From the NCBI GenBank assembly GCA_949752745.1, contig OX457026.1:25023561-25087560 (forward strand): a stretch of 64,000 nucleotides of DNA, written 5' to 3'. Below the pieces are notes generated by a model that was given only the letters and a program-made list of their open reading frames with translations, had not been told where the DNA came from and searched no databases. Origin of the DNA: Protula sp. h YS-2021. Lineage: Eukaryota > Annelida > Polychaeta > Sabellida > Serpulidae. Position numbers and translations under genes: made by a program. Of this stretch, positions 12,941-23,230 are shown piece by piece (position 1 is the stretch's first letter; every line of letters begins with the position of its first letter).

Positions 12941-13330
12941 CGCAGCGCACGTGCTGGTATTTGTGGTGGCCGCAGCGCCCGTGCTGATGGTTGTGGTGGT
13001 CGCAGCGCACGTGCTGGTATTTGTGGTGGCCGTAGCGCATGTGCTGGTGGTTGTGGTGGCCGCAGCGCACGTGCTGATGGTTGTGGTGGTCGCAGCGCAC
13101 GTGCTGGTATTCGTGGCGGCCGCAGCGCACGTGTTGGTGGTTGTGGTGGCCGCAGCGCCCGTGCTGGTGGTTGTGGTGGCCGCAGCGCACGTGCTGGTAT
13201 TTGTGGTGGCCGCAGCGCACGTGCTGATGGTTGTGGTGGCCGCAGCGCACGTGCTGATGGTTGTGGTGGCCGCAGCGCACGTGCTGATGGTTGTGGTGGT
13301 CGCAGCGCACGTGCTGATGGTTGTGGTGGT
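12941..13330. repeat. 13 x 30-bp GC-rich minisatellite
   Basis: Exactly thirteen 30-bp units sit head to tail with substitutions but no insertions or deletions. The consensus begins CGCAGCGCACGTGCTG and ends GGTTGTGGTGGC. Ten units contain the palindrome CACGTG; units 2 and 8 have CCCGTG and unit 4 has CATGTG. Each unit adds several CpGs in an otherwise AT-rich region. Because 30 is divisible by three, the array stays open in opposing frames: a minus frame (13556-12918, 212 codons) repeats HHNHQHVRCG, and a plus frame (12936-13388) repeats AAHVLMVVVV. Expression of a His/Cys-rich peptide is possible but unsupported, so it is annotated as a repeat. Confidence 0.93.
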
Positions 13331-16300
13331 CGTGCTGGTGGAAGCGGAGACCAGAGAAATCGAGAGAAACGGTCGCGGAGATTCTTAATGGCCCCAGACC
13401 GCTGTCACAAGACACCCGGCTGTAACAGATGTAACACCCGCATGTAACACAGAACCAAGTGTCGGGATGCGAACTGCGCCAAAGTGACGCAACAAGGGAA
13501 CAGCGACGTAAAAACGAATGACGCGATATACGGAACAAAGGGCCCAAAAAAGGCAAAAGGGATGCAAAAATAAGGGAAAAATGTTTTAAAATACCACCAG
13601 AAAAACCGTACTTTTTGCGTAGTTATCACCTTAAATTATTGGACTACTTTTCCACATTTGCCTTGTAGAAGAATAAAAATTTATTTGCCACTTTAAGCGG
13701 TAAAATTTGAAACTGGGAAAGGAGATGAAACAGATAGATAGCTCTCACTTTATCATCAGTATTAAGCAAAAAAAGAAAGCGATTAAGTATTGATTGATAA
13801 TAAAATTTGTAGTAAGTTTTAAGCTTTTGTCCTTTTAACCAAAAGAGTTTAAGTTTTATAGCATCATTTCAGTTTTTTACACCTCTCGTTATTTTTGTTA
13901 TTTTATTATTTTTTGTTTGGTGAAACTACGACAGGTTAATGAAGTCAGGAAAAGCGATTGTAAAGGCAGGCCCAGTAAACTAAAAGTAAACGCATCTTTG
14001 ATCTCTTCTTAGAGAGATATCATCTGAGTTTTGGTAGTTGTCATGAACTATTTAGATCTTCTTGTATTTGCGGTTTTGATTAGTAATGCTACAGTACCTG
14101 AGCAACAACGTTCATTATCCTGAGAACTCCAGCTGTGGTAAATTGACCACAAACATGCGTTTCAACCACACACCTTACAAAACATTCCTAACTGAATGTA
14201 CATTAAAACAATTCTTGGAGTTTCAAAATCATACGTCACTGCCACTGAAAGAATTTTGACAGTCACACCTTGATAAAATGTTTCTTCGATTTCTTCGATG
14301 CTGTTCATCCATGAGAGTGATTGTCATACCAACAAAACCGATTCCTGAAAGAAACATGTAATTGAATTAGAGGGAACATTGTCAACCAATCAGTAAGATC
14401 AAGGAATATGCTGGTAAAAAATTACTCTACTTTCTTAATGGAGACGCAATAGTTTTTCTTCTTTGACAAAGGATATAAGCTTATAAATTTAATCACTCTG
14501 TCAAAAGTCTTATTTCCTGGTTAAGTTTTCTTGTAAATATATTTTTCATAAGAGATTCAAGTGAAACTTTTTGTTCTTAAATTTGAAAGTTTAAAAAAAG
14601 ACTTTATTCCGTTTTTTTTCTTTTCAAAGTTGTCTGATAAAACATAATGTTTACTGCCTAGCGAAAAGATGAATTCATGGATTCACTTGTAACATTATTT
14701 GTTTCAACGTATTTCCACTTTGGTTTGGTCAGTCAGAAAACTTCGCGGGAAGGTATGTTAAGGGTAATAAATTTTGAACACCCCAAGTAATTGGAAAATT
14801 GACCATAGTGTTTAATAAGGTTTGACAGTTAACCATGCAGCTTTACATCAAGTTAAGACATTAAGTTCAAATGAGGCATAAATAAAGCGAAAACTGTTTT
14901 GAAAGAAAGTTCGTTGAGAAGTTCAGAATCCAACTTGTTATACATGCCAGTTTGTGTTCACTAGCAGTGTTTTAAGAAGAAGACGATATTAATTTTTCAA
15001 CAGTCGCCTTAACATGACACCGTCACTAACAGTGTTTCATAAGGCACACACTTACTAAAAGATTAAATATTTAACTCTGTATTGGCCAATGTCATAAGCA
15101 CTTCTTGCCTAAGATTTTAAAAGCCTCATCTTCAGCTGAATCTAAAAAAGAAAAACGTTTCAATTTCAAATATAATTTCAAATGGTTTTAAAGTATTCTG
15201 TAGTCTTCTAACACAAACACGCTTTGCTATTTATTCTAGCGATGAAGAACGGCCTTCATTTTCTAACAAAGCATATTAAGTACATTAAAATCCAGCGGAT
15301 ATTATGCTGCCGCCTTCTAAGTGGATTGTAACAATGGTACAAATAATTAATGTTATTCTGAGTTCAACTTAGGTTCCACTGCTAAGATCGTTTATGTGTA
15401 AAGTGTCACATTTTCGATCAAACATGTACTCTTTCTTGTGATAATGACGATCCTGCCTGGTTAGATTTTTCATGCTAAATCATAGTACCATGAAAACAAA
15501 CAAATCGATTGCCACATTTCTTTTCAGCAACATTGTTCTTTTCACAACATGTGTTAGAATATTGGTAGTTTGATTCAATCGCTTTGTTTTTGAAGAAAGA
15601 GCAAACATTTCAAGAACGACAGTCCAACTTCTAAACAACCACGCACCTTAAACATGACCTAGCTATGTTTTAATTAAAAAAATAATTGTCGAAGTGAGCA
15701 ATCGTTACTATTGCAAATAAATTTCGAGTGACCGTTTCATGCAAAACATTGTAAGGTAGCAACATTGATATGGTTGCTCTCGCAGTCATTTTTTTTACTT
15801 TTTAAAATAAATTTTAAGAGGCGCTATTGAATGTTTTGAAGCATCTAATCTTTCAGTTTTTTTTAAGATATTTGATTGTTTGAATTGATAACCAGCTATC
15901 TTTCAAATAAAAAACAAAGCTGTAATGTTTATGCCTGTGTTAATTTTTTTTTAAAATAAGTATTTTGTCTGACCAGCGACAATCTATTTACGGCAGCATT
16001 TTTGTATTGAAACTACGGAAAATTAAGGCGATCTTAAGGTCTTGTCAGAATGTTAGCGATAGACGTGATGTGCAATGAGTGTGTTAGCATACAACACACT
16101 TCAAACTGACAACATACTTTAAATCCACTTCAATTAATAATTGACAGTAGCTTGATTTCAGTTTTGCTTACATAGAAGCAAATATTATTCTTCATTGGAT
16201 GTAAGAAGACAACAATAACAAGTCAAAATGTACCCGGGGCATAATAAATCAGCTTCAGTCAAAGTGCATCCCAGTAAAAGCTTATCGAGAGAGCGTGTGC

Positions 16301-16569
16301 TTATGTCAAAACAACGGTCCAAATACAGACATAAACAGATAACTATGACACAGCAAATGCAAAAAAATCTAGGGTACTTACACCTAGTCTCAAAATAGAA
16401 GCAACATGGTAATGAGGCTTATTTGATAAAGGAATTTTTTAGGCATCCAAATATGGAAAGGCAATTAATTATAGTAAATTGAAAGTTCCTTCTTTTAGAA
16501 CTTTGATAGTCCCACTTTTATCAAATGCAGCAGCGCTTAGTGATAACAGCTCGGTTCAGTTTGTCTCAG
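13331..16569. other. unassigned AT-rich DNA, about 3.2 kb
   Basis: No long open frame, RNA gene or recognisable repeat was seen. The first ~60 bp continue a degenerate edge of the minisatellite. Confidence 0.5.
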
Positions 16570-16676
16570 CTAAGGTTGTCGTCGCTTTTGCTATCATGCC
16601 ACCCCGATAGGCGACTATAGGTGGTATGAGAGCCACGGGGTGGCAGGAGAGATAATCACCTTGCCCTCCCTCTCTT

Positions 16677-16955
16677 TAGCAAAATCCCATGATTTTTTGC
16701 TTCGTCAGAGTAGATTGGCCCATTCTGCGTCCATCAAAACAGTAACAGACGTTATTGAAGGTAAAATGACGAAATGCGGTACCGGGGTGTCACCAGAGCC
16801 AAGGGATGGTAGGAGAGCAAATCCCCTTTCCCTACTTTTGCTTTAGCAAAATCCCATTGTTTTTCGCTTCGTCAGAGACAATGGCCCATTCTACGTCCAT
16901 CAAACCGTAACGGACGTTATTGACGATAAAACGACGAAATGCAGGACCGGGGAGA
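16677..16955. repeat. tandem duplication inside the left inverted arm
   Basis: A unit of about 169 bp occurs twice, each copy beginning AGCAAAATCCCAT and containing GTCCATCAAA and an ACGTTATTGA block. The right arm has a single equivalent copy, so the duplication arose in the left arm only. Confidence 0.85.
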
Positions 16956-18429
16956 AATGAACTTCTGATGTCCTTTCTTTTTTCAAGCAGATTCCAGCCG
17001 ATTTTTCCCTTATATCGTTCTACTTTTTTGTATATTGTTAAATGTGATTGTAATATAAAAGCAAGAATCTTCAACTTGGCAAAAGTGGGCTAACTTTAAA
17101 ATAACTTTAAAACAAGTGAGTAAACATATTAGTAGTCAAAAAGTTCTGTTTTTGCTGCCTGTTTACTATACAAATGTGTTTACCCTTTAAATAAGTTGGT
17201 TTCGACGTGTTTCTGCAATCGAAGTATTTTGTTTGCTAATATAGCCAATTAAAGCAATTGATATTATACATTTCCAGCTATTTCGTTTTGATGTTATGTT
17301 TCGTTCCTCGTAATTTTTATTTAAAGCCTTAAGACAAAATGTTATGGCACTATTTTACTCTTGTTTCCCATATGATTCGTTTGCATATCTGTATTTCTAT
17401 ATGTCAACTATTAAACTTAGAACGGGAGAAGATTGGCTTGTTCTCTTTTCTGCTTTTAAGCAATGAAGCAATGGATTAAGAAATATCTGTGATTTTAGAA
17501 ACCAAACGTGTGTTTTTTACTAATTTTTAATTATTGCGTTATCCGATTTAAGAAAAAAGGTAAAGGAATTTTAGATACTCATTCAGGTTTAAATTATCTT
17601 AAATTTGTCTTAGCGTACACTTGTGAAATAAAAGTAAGTAATATAAGACTTGTCATAAGTTATTCTCTCCTGTAAAGCTAGTTGTATTGAAATTTGCCAA
17701 AGTAAACTTTTTACAGATATGAGGAATATCAATATACTGGCGTTTGAAGTAAGCAATTGATATGTTTGTGCAAAAGTAATAACGGATAAATATGCAGTTA
17801 TTTTTCTTTTTCATGCAAACAGTCGCATAGGTATGCAAGAAGAAGCTGGGTAACAGAACATTTGCCAGCTACAGACTTGAAGTGCATCCTGTTCAAAACC
17901 AAATGCATCTTTGCCAGCCAAAACTTACACAATGCAACAAAAACGTGAAATAAAGGATTACGTTTTGAGTTTTTTGGGGCTAAGCAGTTTCAGCAATTGC
18001 ATAAAGATGTATGTTACATTTTCAACAGCATAAATTCCCTGGCTTCACAAGACAGCACAGAGTCGTTAACATTTTGGTCAGGCAAAGAAGAATTTCAGTC
18101 GGATGTCTTGGGAAGGACATTTGTGTCAGATTACGACACAAAACCGCATTTGGTTTTTTTACATCGTACTCAGCTCAGCAAAAATTAATTCAAAGAAAAA
18201 CTTCCCGCTGTAATATTGCACGAAATAGCACATTGTATGCAACACATTGACAGAATGTCGCATATATCACATGGCACTAACTTTTAAAAATGTGTTAAGG
18301 AGCTTACCACTCGTATAACAAAATTTTCCACTTTGAAAAATGTATTTCTTATTTTACTGGGAAAGAAGTAGATATTGAAAAACTGAAAGCTCTTGTATAA
18401 TTTTAACTGTGACAGTAGTATGTCAAACT

Positions 18430-18775
18430 AAGCCGAGTAGTGTTTGGTTTTTGTTGACTTAAGGTTTTATTGACTGATCATACATACGCCATGCTATCTA
18501 TTTACGCAGTGAGAGCTCGCACAAAGCTGAGCAACTGTGTGTTCTGTGCTCCGCTCATTTGCAAAAATACACTCTTTTCACATGGCGTTTTAAACAAGAA
18601 AACGAAATCGAAGGCGAAAATAAAAAGTGTCATGCACACGTTCATATCAAGTTCTATCAAGTCCCAAGTTTCGTGGTCCTAGGGCCCGTAGTGTAAGTGG
18701 AGGAGATGACACAAGAAATCCGATCACTGTCAAGAAAAAAGATACCAACGGCTGCTCGCACAAATTCATAAAGCT
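18430..18775 (+). repeat. dispersed segment, copy 1 (also at 28.1-28.5 kb)
   Basis: This block matches 28150-28505 in reverse orientation with many substitutions and small gaps. Shared landmarks are TAGTGTTTGGTTTTTGT, GAGAGCTCGCACAAAGCTGAG, AAACGAAATCGAAG and GGCTGCTCGCACAAATTCAT. Part of it reads as a basic peptide with an SPKF-G-RA-SV core in both copies, but each has frame breaks. The origin is unknown; it could be a captured gene fragment or a TE internal part. Confidence 0.8.
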
Positions 18776-20340
18776 TTTACATCTGTTTTGTTGTGAAGTA
18801 CTACCAACCGTAAAATCAGTTTTGCTGTATTGTGTTTAAATGTAAAGTATAACTTTGATATAGACTTTATCATTAGAAAAAAGATGGTCTCTGGTTTGTT
18901 TATCTCTGTACAGTTGTCTACTGTCTTTAAAAGAAGAAAACCTAGAAAAAAGGAACAGAGACAGCCAAAACGATGTGTGTTCTCTTCGTGCACACCTGAA
19001 AAAACTAAAAGTTTCCAGGTCTATTGTTTTAGAAAGGCAAGATTCAAACACTAGAATTGTAAGGTAATTTGTGAGATTAACATTTAATATGGAAAAAGGG
19101 AGTATTGTGAATTACTTTGATTCAGTGAATAATAAATAAATTATAAAGGTCACTGATGACTATGAAATGAAAAATATGGCACAGACTTTTGCTCAAAGTT
19201 AATAGAAGGTTCGTTTGAATAACACATTATTGAAACGATTATATTCCTTCCTTATGCCAATAGGTCTGAAAATTAATAATATAAGTCGTATAAGTATAGG
19301 ACCATTCGATTAATGAAGGAACGAAGTTGTCGTAAGTTTTGCATTCTGCTCAAAGGCGGCGTTCCACTATCTATATAAAAACGTATTTCTTATAGTTGTT
19401 CGTAAATCTAAAAAAGGATTCTTGCAAATATCTTGCTGCATAGAAACAGTCAAACAGGACAGGAAGAAAATATCACCAGCCATTCAACTAAGTAACCGCA
19501 TATTAAATTTGTTGCAAAGTTCTTTAGGCTATCAAGATTTTAAGACAATTTTTTACCTTGAATTTTACTAAAAATTAGTAAAATACATACGTTTGGTTTT
19601 TAAAATCATAGATATTTCTTAATACATTGCTTCATTGCTTAAAAGCAGAAAAAAAGAAGAAGCCAGTCTTCTCCAATTTTAAGCTTAATAGTTGACATAT
19701 AGAAATACAGACATGCAAACAAATCATATTGCAAACAAGAGTAAAATAGTGCAATAACATTGTGTAATAGCTGGAAATGTATAACATAGTGCCATAGCAT
19801 TTTGAAATAGCTGGAAATGTATAATATCAGTTGCTTTAATCGGTTATATTAGCAAATAAAATACTCCGATTGCAGAAACACGTCGAAACCAACTTATTTA
19901 AAGGGTAAACACATGTGTATAGTAAACAGGCAGCAAAAAACAGAACTTTTCGACTACTAAAATGTTTACTCATTTGTATTGCAATTATTATAAAGTTAGC
20001 CCACTTTTGGAAAATAACTTTTGCCAAGTTGAAAATTCTTGCTTTTATATTACAATCACATTTAACAATATACAAAAAAGTAAAACGATATTAGGGATAA
20101 ATCAATGGAATCTGCTTGAAAAAAGAAAGGACACCTATCAAAAGTTCATTTCTCCCTGGTCCTGCATTTCGTCATTTTACCGTCAATAACGTCCGTTACT
20201 GTTTGATGGACGTAGAATTGGTTAATTTACTCTGACGAAGCGAAAAATAATGCTAATACAGACATAAGCCACGGTGATTTTCTCTCATGCAACCTCGTGC
20301 TGACGTCACCTATCGGGGTTTGCATGAGGACAACCTTGAC

Positions 20341-21690
20341 TCGTTTGCCTCGACACCCCACAAACATATGAGGCAGTTTCTGGAAACTGACTGTTATTTG
20401 CACATAGTTCTATAACTGAAGTATTTCTTTGCAGAAAAGCGGCTTTTGCAATGCATTAGTGCCCCATGTTTCTTGTTAAACGGTTATGATACACATATGT
20501 CGATGCACGAGGACTAGTTGTACTATTAGAGCTGAGCACTGTGGTTGGTTGGACTTGTCACCTATGTTATAGTGATGCACTCATGATTAACCATCCCCAG
20601 GCTTTCGTTTCAGCACAGATTATGTGATCTAATGTTCATTGTAAGATGTGTAATGCACCTAAATCAGGCAAAGCAATACATATGACGCACAATGGACACG
20701 CTTTACTTTCACAGAGCAGGAGTAAACCATGTGAAGTAATACACAACAGCTTTATTACAGTTTTATTTAAACAGTTTGGTTCTACGTTACTTATTTCGTG
20801 TCAACGCATATTAAATATTATTAAGTCCAACACATCTTAATCGTATGTTAACCATATGGTAAGCATGACAATTATCAACATGCTTAATCCAACAACTATA
20901 CATGGGATAATATACGTTAACATATGTTTACCACATTGTTAATATGTTGTAACTATCATCGTGTGGTTAAACATATGCTTCATATATGCCTAGCACATGA
21001 TCGTGTATGGCCGGGGAACTGTACTGATGAATTGGGTGGCAACATGTAAAAACAGGTGAAAATGAAAAAAAAAAACTAATCGCTGCGTATGAACACAACT
21101 CGGGTTTTAATGTCGTTTAAATCAAGGAACAATTTATGAAGGTTAAATTTACTTTTCTTGAATGAAACGAAAAGAAAATGAGCACTGAGACTTGTGAATG
21201 GGCTAAGTGGGGTTTGGGGGGGGGGGGGCAAACGTGTTGACACAAGAGTGTGGGTGGAATGCTTAGCTCTGTAGGCTGTAGTACGAGTGTATTCTAAACT
21301 GTATAGATTGACTAAAAGACCATGTAAAGCGGAGGAGCCCTCGGGGTGTTGTACGGAAAACATTAGTCCAGAATCTGCCAGGCAAATGGATCAGAAGCTG
21401 AGCATAGTCAGACATTACTAAAGCGGGATTTTTGTGTGTCTGGAGTGTTCTTCCGAATAAAACATTGCAATATTATTCTTAAGGTATAAAAATTCACCGG
21501 CTACTCCTGTAGTACCTTTTCGGCCATGTAACGGATGGAACTGTTCAAGAAAAAGTTTTGAATTTTCGCAATGCGCGCATGCGTGAACCAAGTCTGGTTA
21601 TGTGTGAATCAAAAAGCGTGCACTCCTTTTATCTCTGCCAATACCGGTGCGAATAGTCTTTCCTTATTTTAACCAGATGATAATATTTAA
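20341..21690. other. unassigned DNA with CATATG-rich palindromic patch
   Basis: At 20840-21000 there are several short near-palindromes around CATATG (for example TTAACCATATGGTAA) and GTTAACATATG, possibly a small MITE. A G-run lies near 21217-21228. No gene was seen. Confidence 0.45.
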
Positions 21691-21699
21691 TTTTTGTCT

Positions 21700-22060
21700 T
21701 GTCTTGCATTTATGCTGAGACAGATATTTGGACAACTGACAAGGACGTAAAATTTGGGAATTTCGGGAGCAGTTTTTCCACTGCTTTTGAAACACTATTC
21801 ATGGAAATTGACTTCATACATTATCTTGCAGTACCGGATGACCCAAGGATGGGGGTACTGCCATGGAGGGTGACCACTCTATGATTGTCGCTATCAGAGT
21901 GGCGATTCTAGATTATTATTATCCCATTTGCAACCTTTACGCAACGCAAATTAGACGTTGGATTACTGACGTCTATCCAACGTGGGAAGGCAGACGTTGT
22001 TTTTATTTTCACATACAACTAAAACCAGACGTTGGGTACGAAGTGTATCCAACCTTGTAG
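21700..22060. repeat. dispersed repeat, copy A (related to 45.8-46.2 kb)
   Basis: The 21740-21890 part shares GACGTAAAAT-TGG-AATTTC and TTGACTTCATA followed by a GGATGACCCA-like block with 46030-46150. The adjoining 21950-22060 part contains repeated AGACGTTGG/CCAACGT motifs, as does 45790-45935 beside the other copy. The boundaries are approximate. Confidence 0.55.
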
Positions 22061-22120
22061 AACGTCGCAATGTTTACTGGGTACTCTCATAAATTTATAG
22101 TTTTACTGAAAAGGGTTGTT

Positions 22121-22126
22121 TTTATT
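22121..22126 (-). promoter_or_regulatory. candidate polyadenylation signal
   Basis: AATAAA on the minus strand, about 130 nt beyond the stop codon of the 22256-23230 reading frame. Confidence 0.45.
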
Positions 22127-22255
22127 TTTTAAATTAAATTTAGCACTCCGCCTTTGAAAAAAGACATGGACTTGCATTGGTAACCAAGTTGCATGTGAGT
22201 GCGCCTGCCCTCCCCGAAGAAGAAAAAAAAGTACGTAATGAATTGAAACTATACA

Positions 22256-23230
22256 CTAGTTAGATGACCATATTTTCAAAGGCGTTCGTCTGTAGGGTAC
22301 ATTTTGTGTCTTACAGTTTCTAGTATAAGATGAGTGAGATATAGTATTTTTAGATGAACAATTCAGTAACGGAAGAGCAAGTGCGGGTTTCCTACTTTCA
22401 AGTCGCACAGTATTGAGTTGGGAATACCCGCCTTTTTTGTCCACTTCTGCAGGCTCAGGATTGACCAGTCTCACCACATCTCTGCTTTGACGTATTTGAG
22501 GAAATTTCCGGTATTCCACAACAGAACTGAAATTTGATTTCAAATCCGATTTAGCATTCAGTGGTTGAGTGGTGGACTGACTTGAAGATAACCTGGATTG
22601 AAACGTATGTGCTGATGATAACGGTTTATTTATACGATGTAATGACCCACGTTTTGCATCATCAATAAAAACGCCCGGAGAAATTATATTATACACGCGT
22701 GGTGAAATTGTCACTCCCCTCCGAGATTCATAAACTTGTCTCCTTGTTAAGAGTGCGCTCACCACACGGTCTGCTGTTTCGCCTTTTCTGCTGCCTGTGC
22801 GAGTTCTTCCGCTTACCGGGTTTCCACGAGAACTTGGAACAGAGAGAGTGGACATCTTACTCACAAATCGCCATCGTCCAGTCTCCATAGTAACGTTTGA
22901 TGCATAAGGATTGTAAATACTTTGGGCGGAAACGCAACCATAGCAACCATCCGCGTCCTCTTCATTCTCATCACGCACCTGTTCAACCGGAAGCAGTGGT
23001 TCACCGGTGGCCTGATCGCTATAATACCGTGGCCCCGTGTAAACAATGCTTGACGTGGAAGCCGTGAATTCATCATGTTCCGATGGGATGGACAGCCTCA
23101 GAGTTAGTTTTGCGTGTCTACCACGTGACACGCTTTTGGAATACTGTGACGTGGAAGTTGGACTCACCGACGATATATTTGTCGACGGCTGTTCTGATGC
23201 GAGAAAGTAGTTTCTCCCTTTTATATCCAT
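22256..23230 (-). CDS. hypothetical Ser/Arg-rich protein, single exon
   Basis: This uninterrupted frame of 324 codons ends in TAG and is about three times longer than any other non-repetitive frame nearby, so it is probably coding. The ATG at 23230 is the first Met after an in-frame TAG about 50 nt upstream. A TTTAAATAAATAG stretch lies just beyond. The product is hydrophilic with no signal peptide or membrane segment. It has an acidic patch near residues 87-93 (DENEEDAD), a CYGC pair near 95-98, and Arg/Ser-rich stretches near 32-46, 135-150 and 160-172. A more ordered-looking piece around residues 172-195 contains SPRVYNIISPGVFIDD. No known domain is recognised. It could be a complete single-exon gene or the last exon of a longer one. 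Base composition is more balanced than the AT-rich flanks. Confidence 0.72.
   Translation of the reverse strand: MDIKGRNYFLASEQPSTNISSVSPTSTSQYSKSVSRGRHAKLTLRLSIPSEHDEFTASTSSIVYTGPRYYSDQATGEPLLPVEQVRDENEEDADGCYGCVSAQSIYNPYASNVTMETGRWRFVSKMSTLSVPSSRGNPVSGRTRTGSRKGETADRVVSALLTRRQVYESRRGVTISPRVYNIISPGVFIDDAKRGSLHRINKPLSSAHTFQSRLSSSQSTTQPLNAKSDLKSNFSSVVEYRKFPQIRQSRDVVRLVNPEPAEVDKKGGYSQLNTVRLESRKPALALPLLNCSSKNTISHSSYTRNCKTQNVPYRRTPLKIWSSN

Larger units (their letters stand above)
16570..20340. mobile_element. element with long inverted arms, about 3.8 kb
   Basis: The left arm (about 16570-17540) and right arm (about 19560-20340) are imperfect inverted copies of each other. The outer ends share CCCCGATAGG (16602-16611) and its inverse CCTATCGGGG (20309-20318), and weaker matching extends to an AAGGTTGTC shared near 16572 and 20338. 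Inner matches include a block around AAGCAATGAAGCAATG (17459 on the left arm, inverse near 19630). Between the arms lie about 2 kb of AT-rich DNA with one dispersed segment (18430-18775). No transposase was recognised and no clean target duplication was found. It resembles fold-back-type or long-TIR non-autonomous DNA transposons; two separate insertions in opposite orientation is an alternative. Confidence 0.75.

Noticed and set aside
12936..13388. Plus-strand Val/Ala-rich frame
   Set aside because: By-product of the 30-bp minisatellite; hydrophobic repeat without signal or partner sequence.
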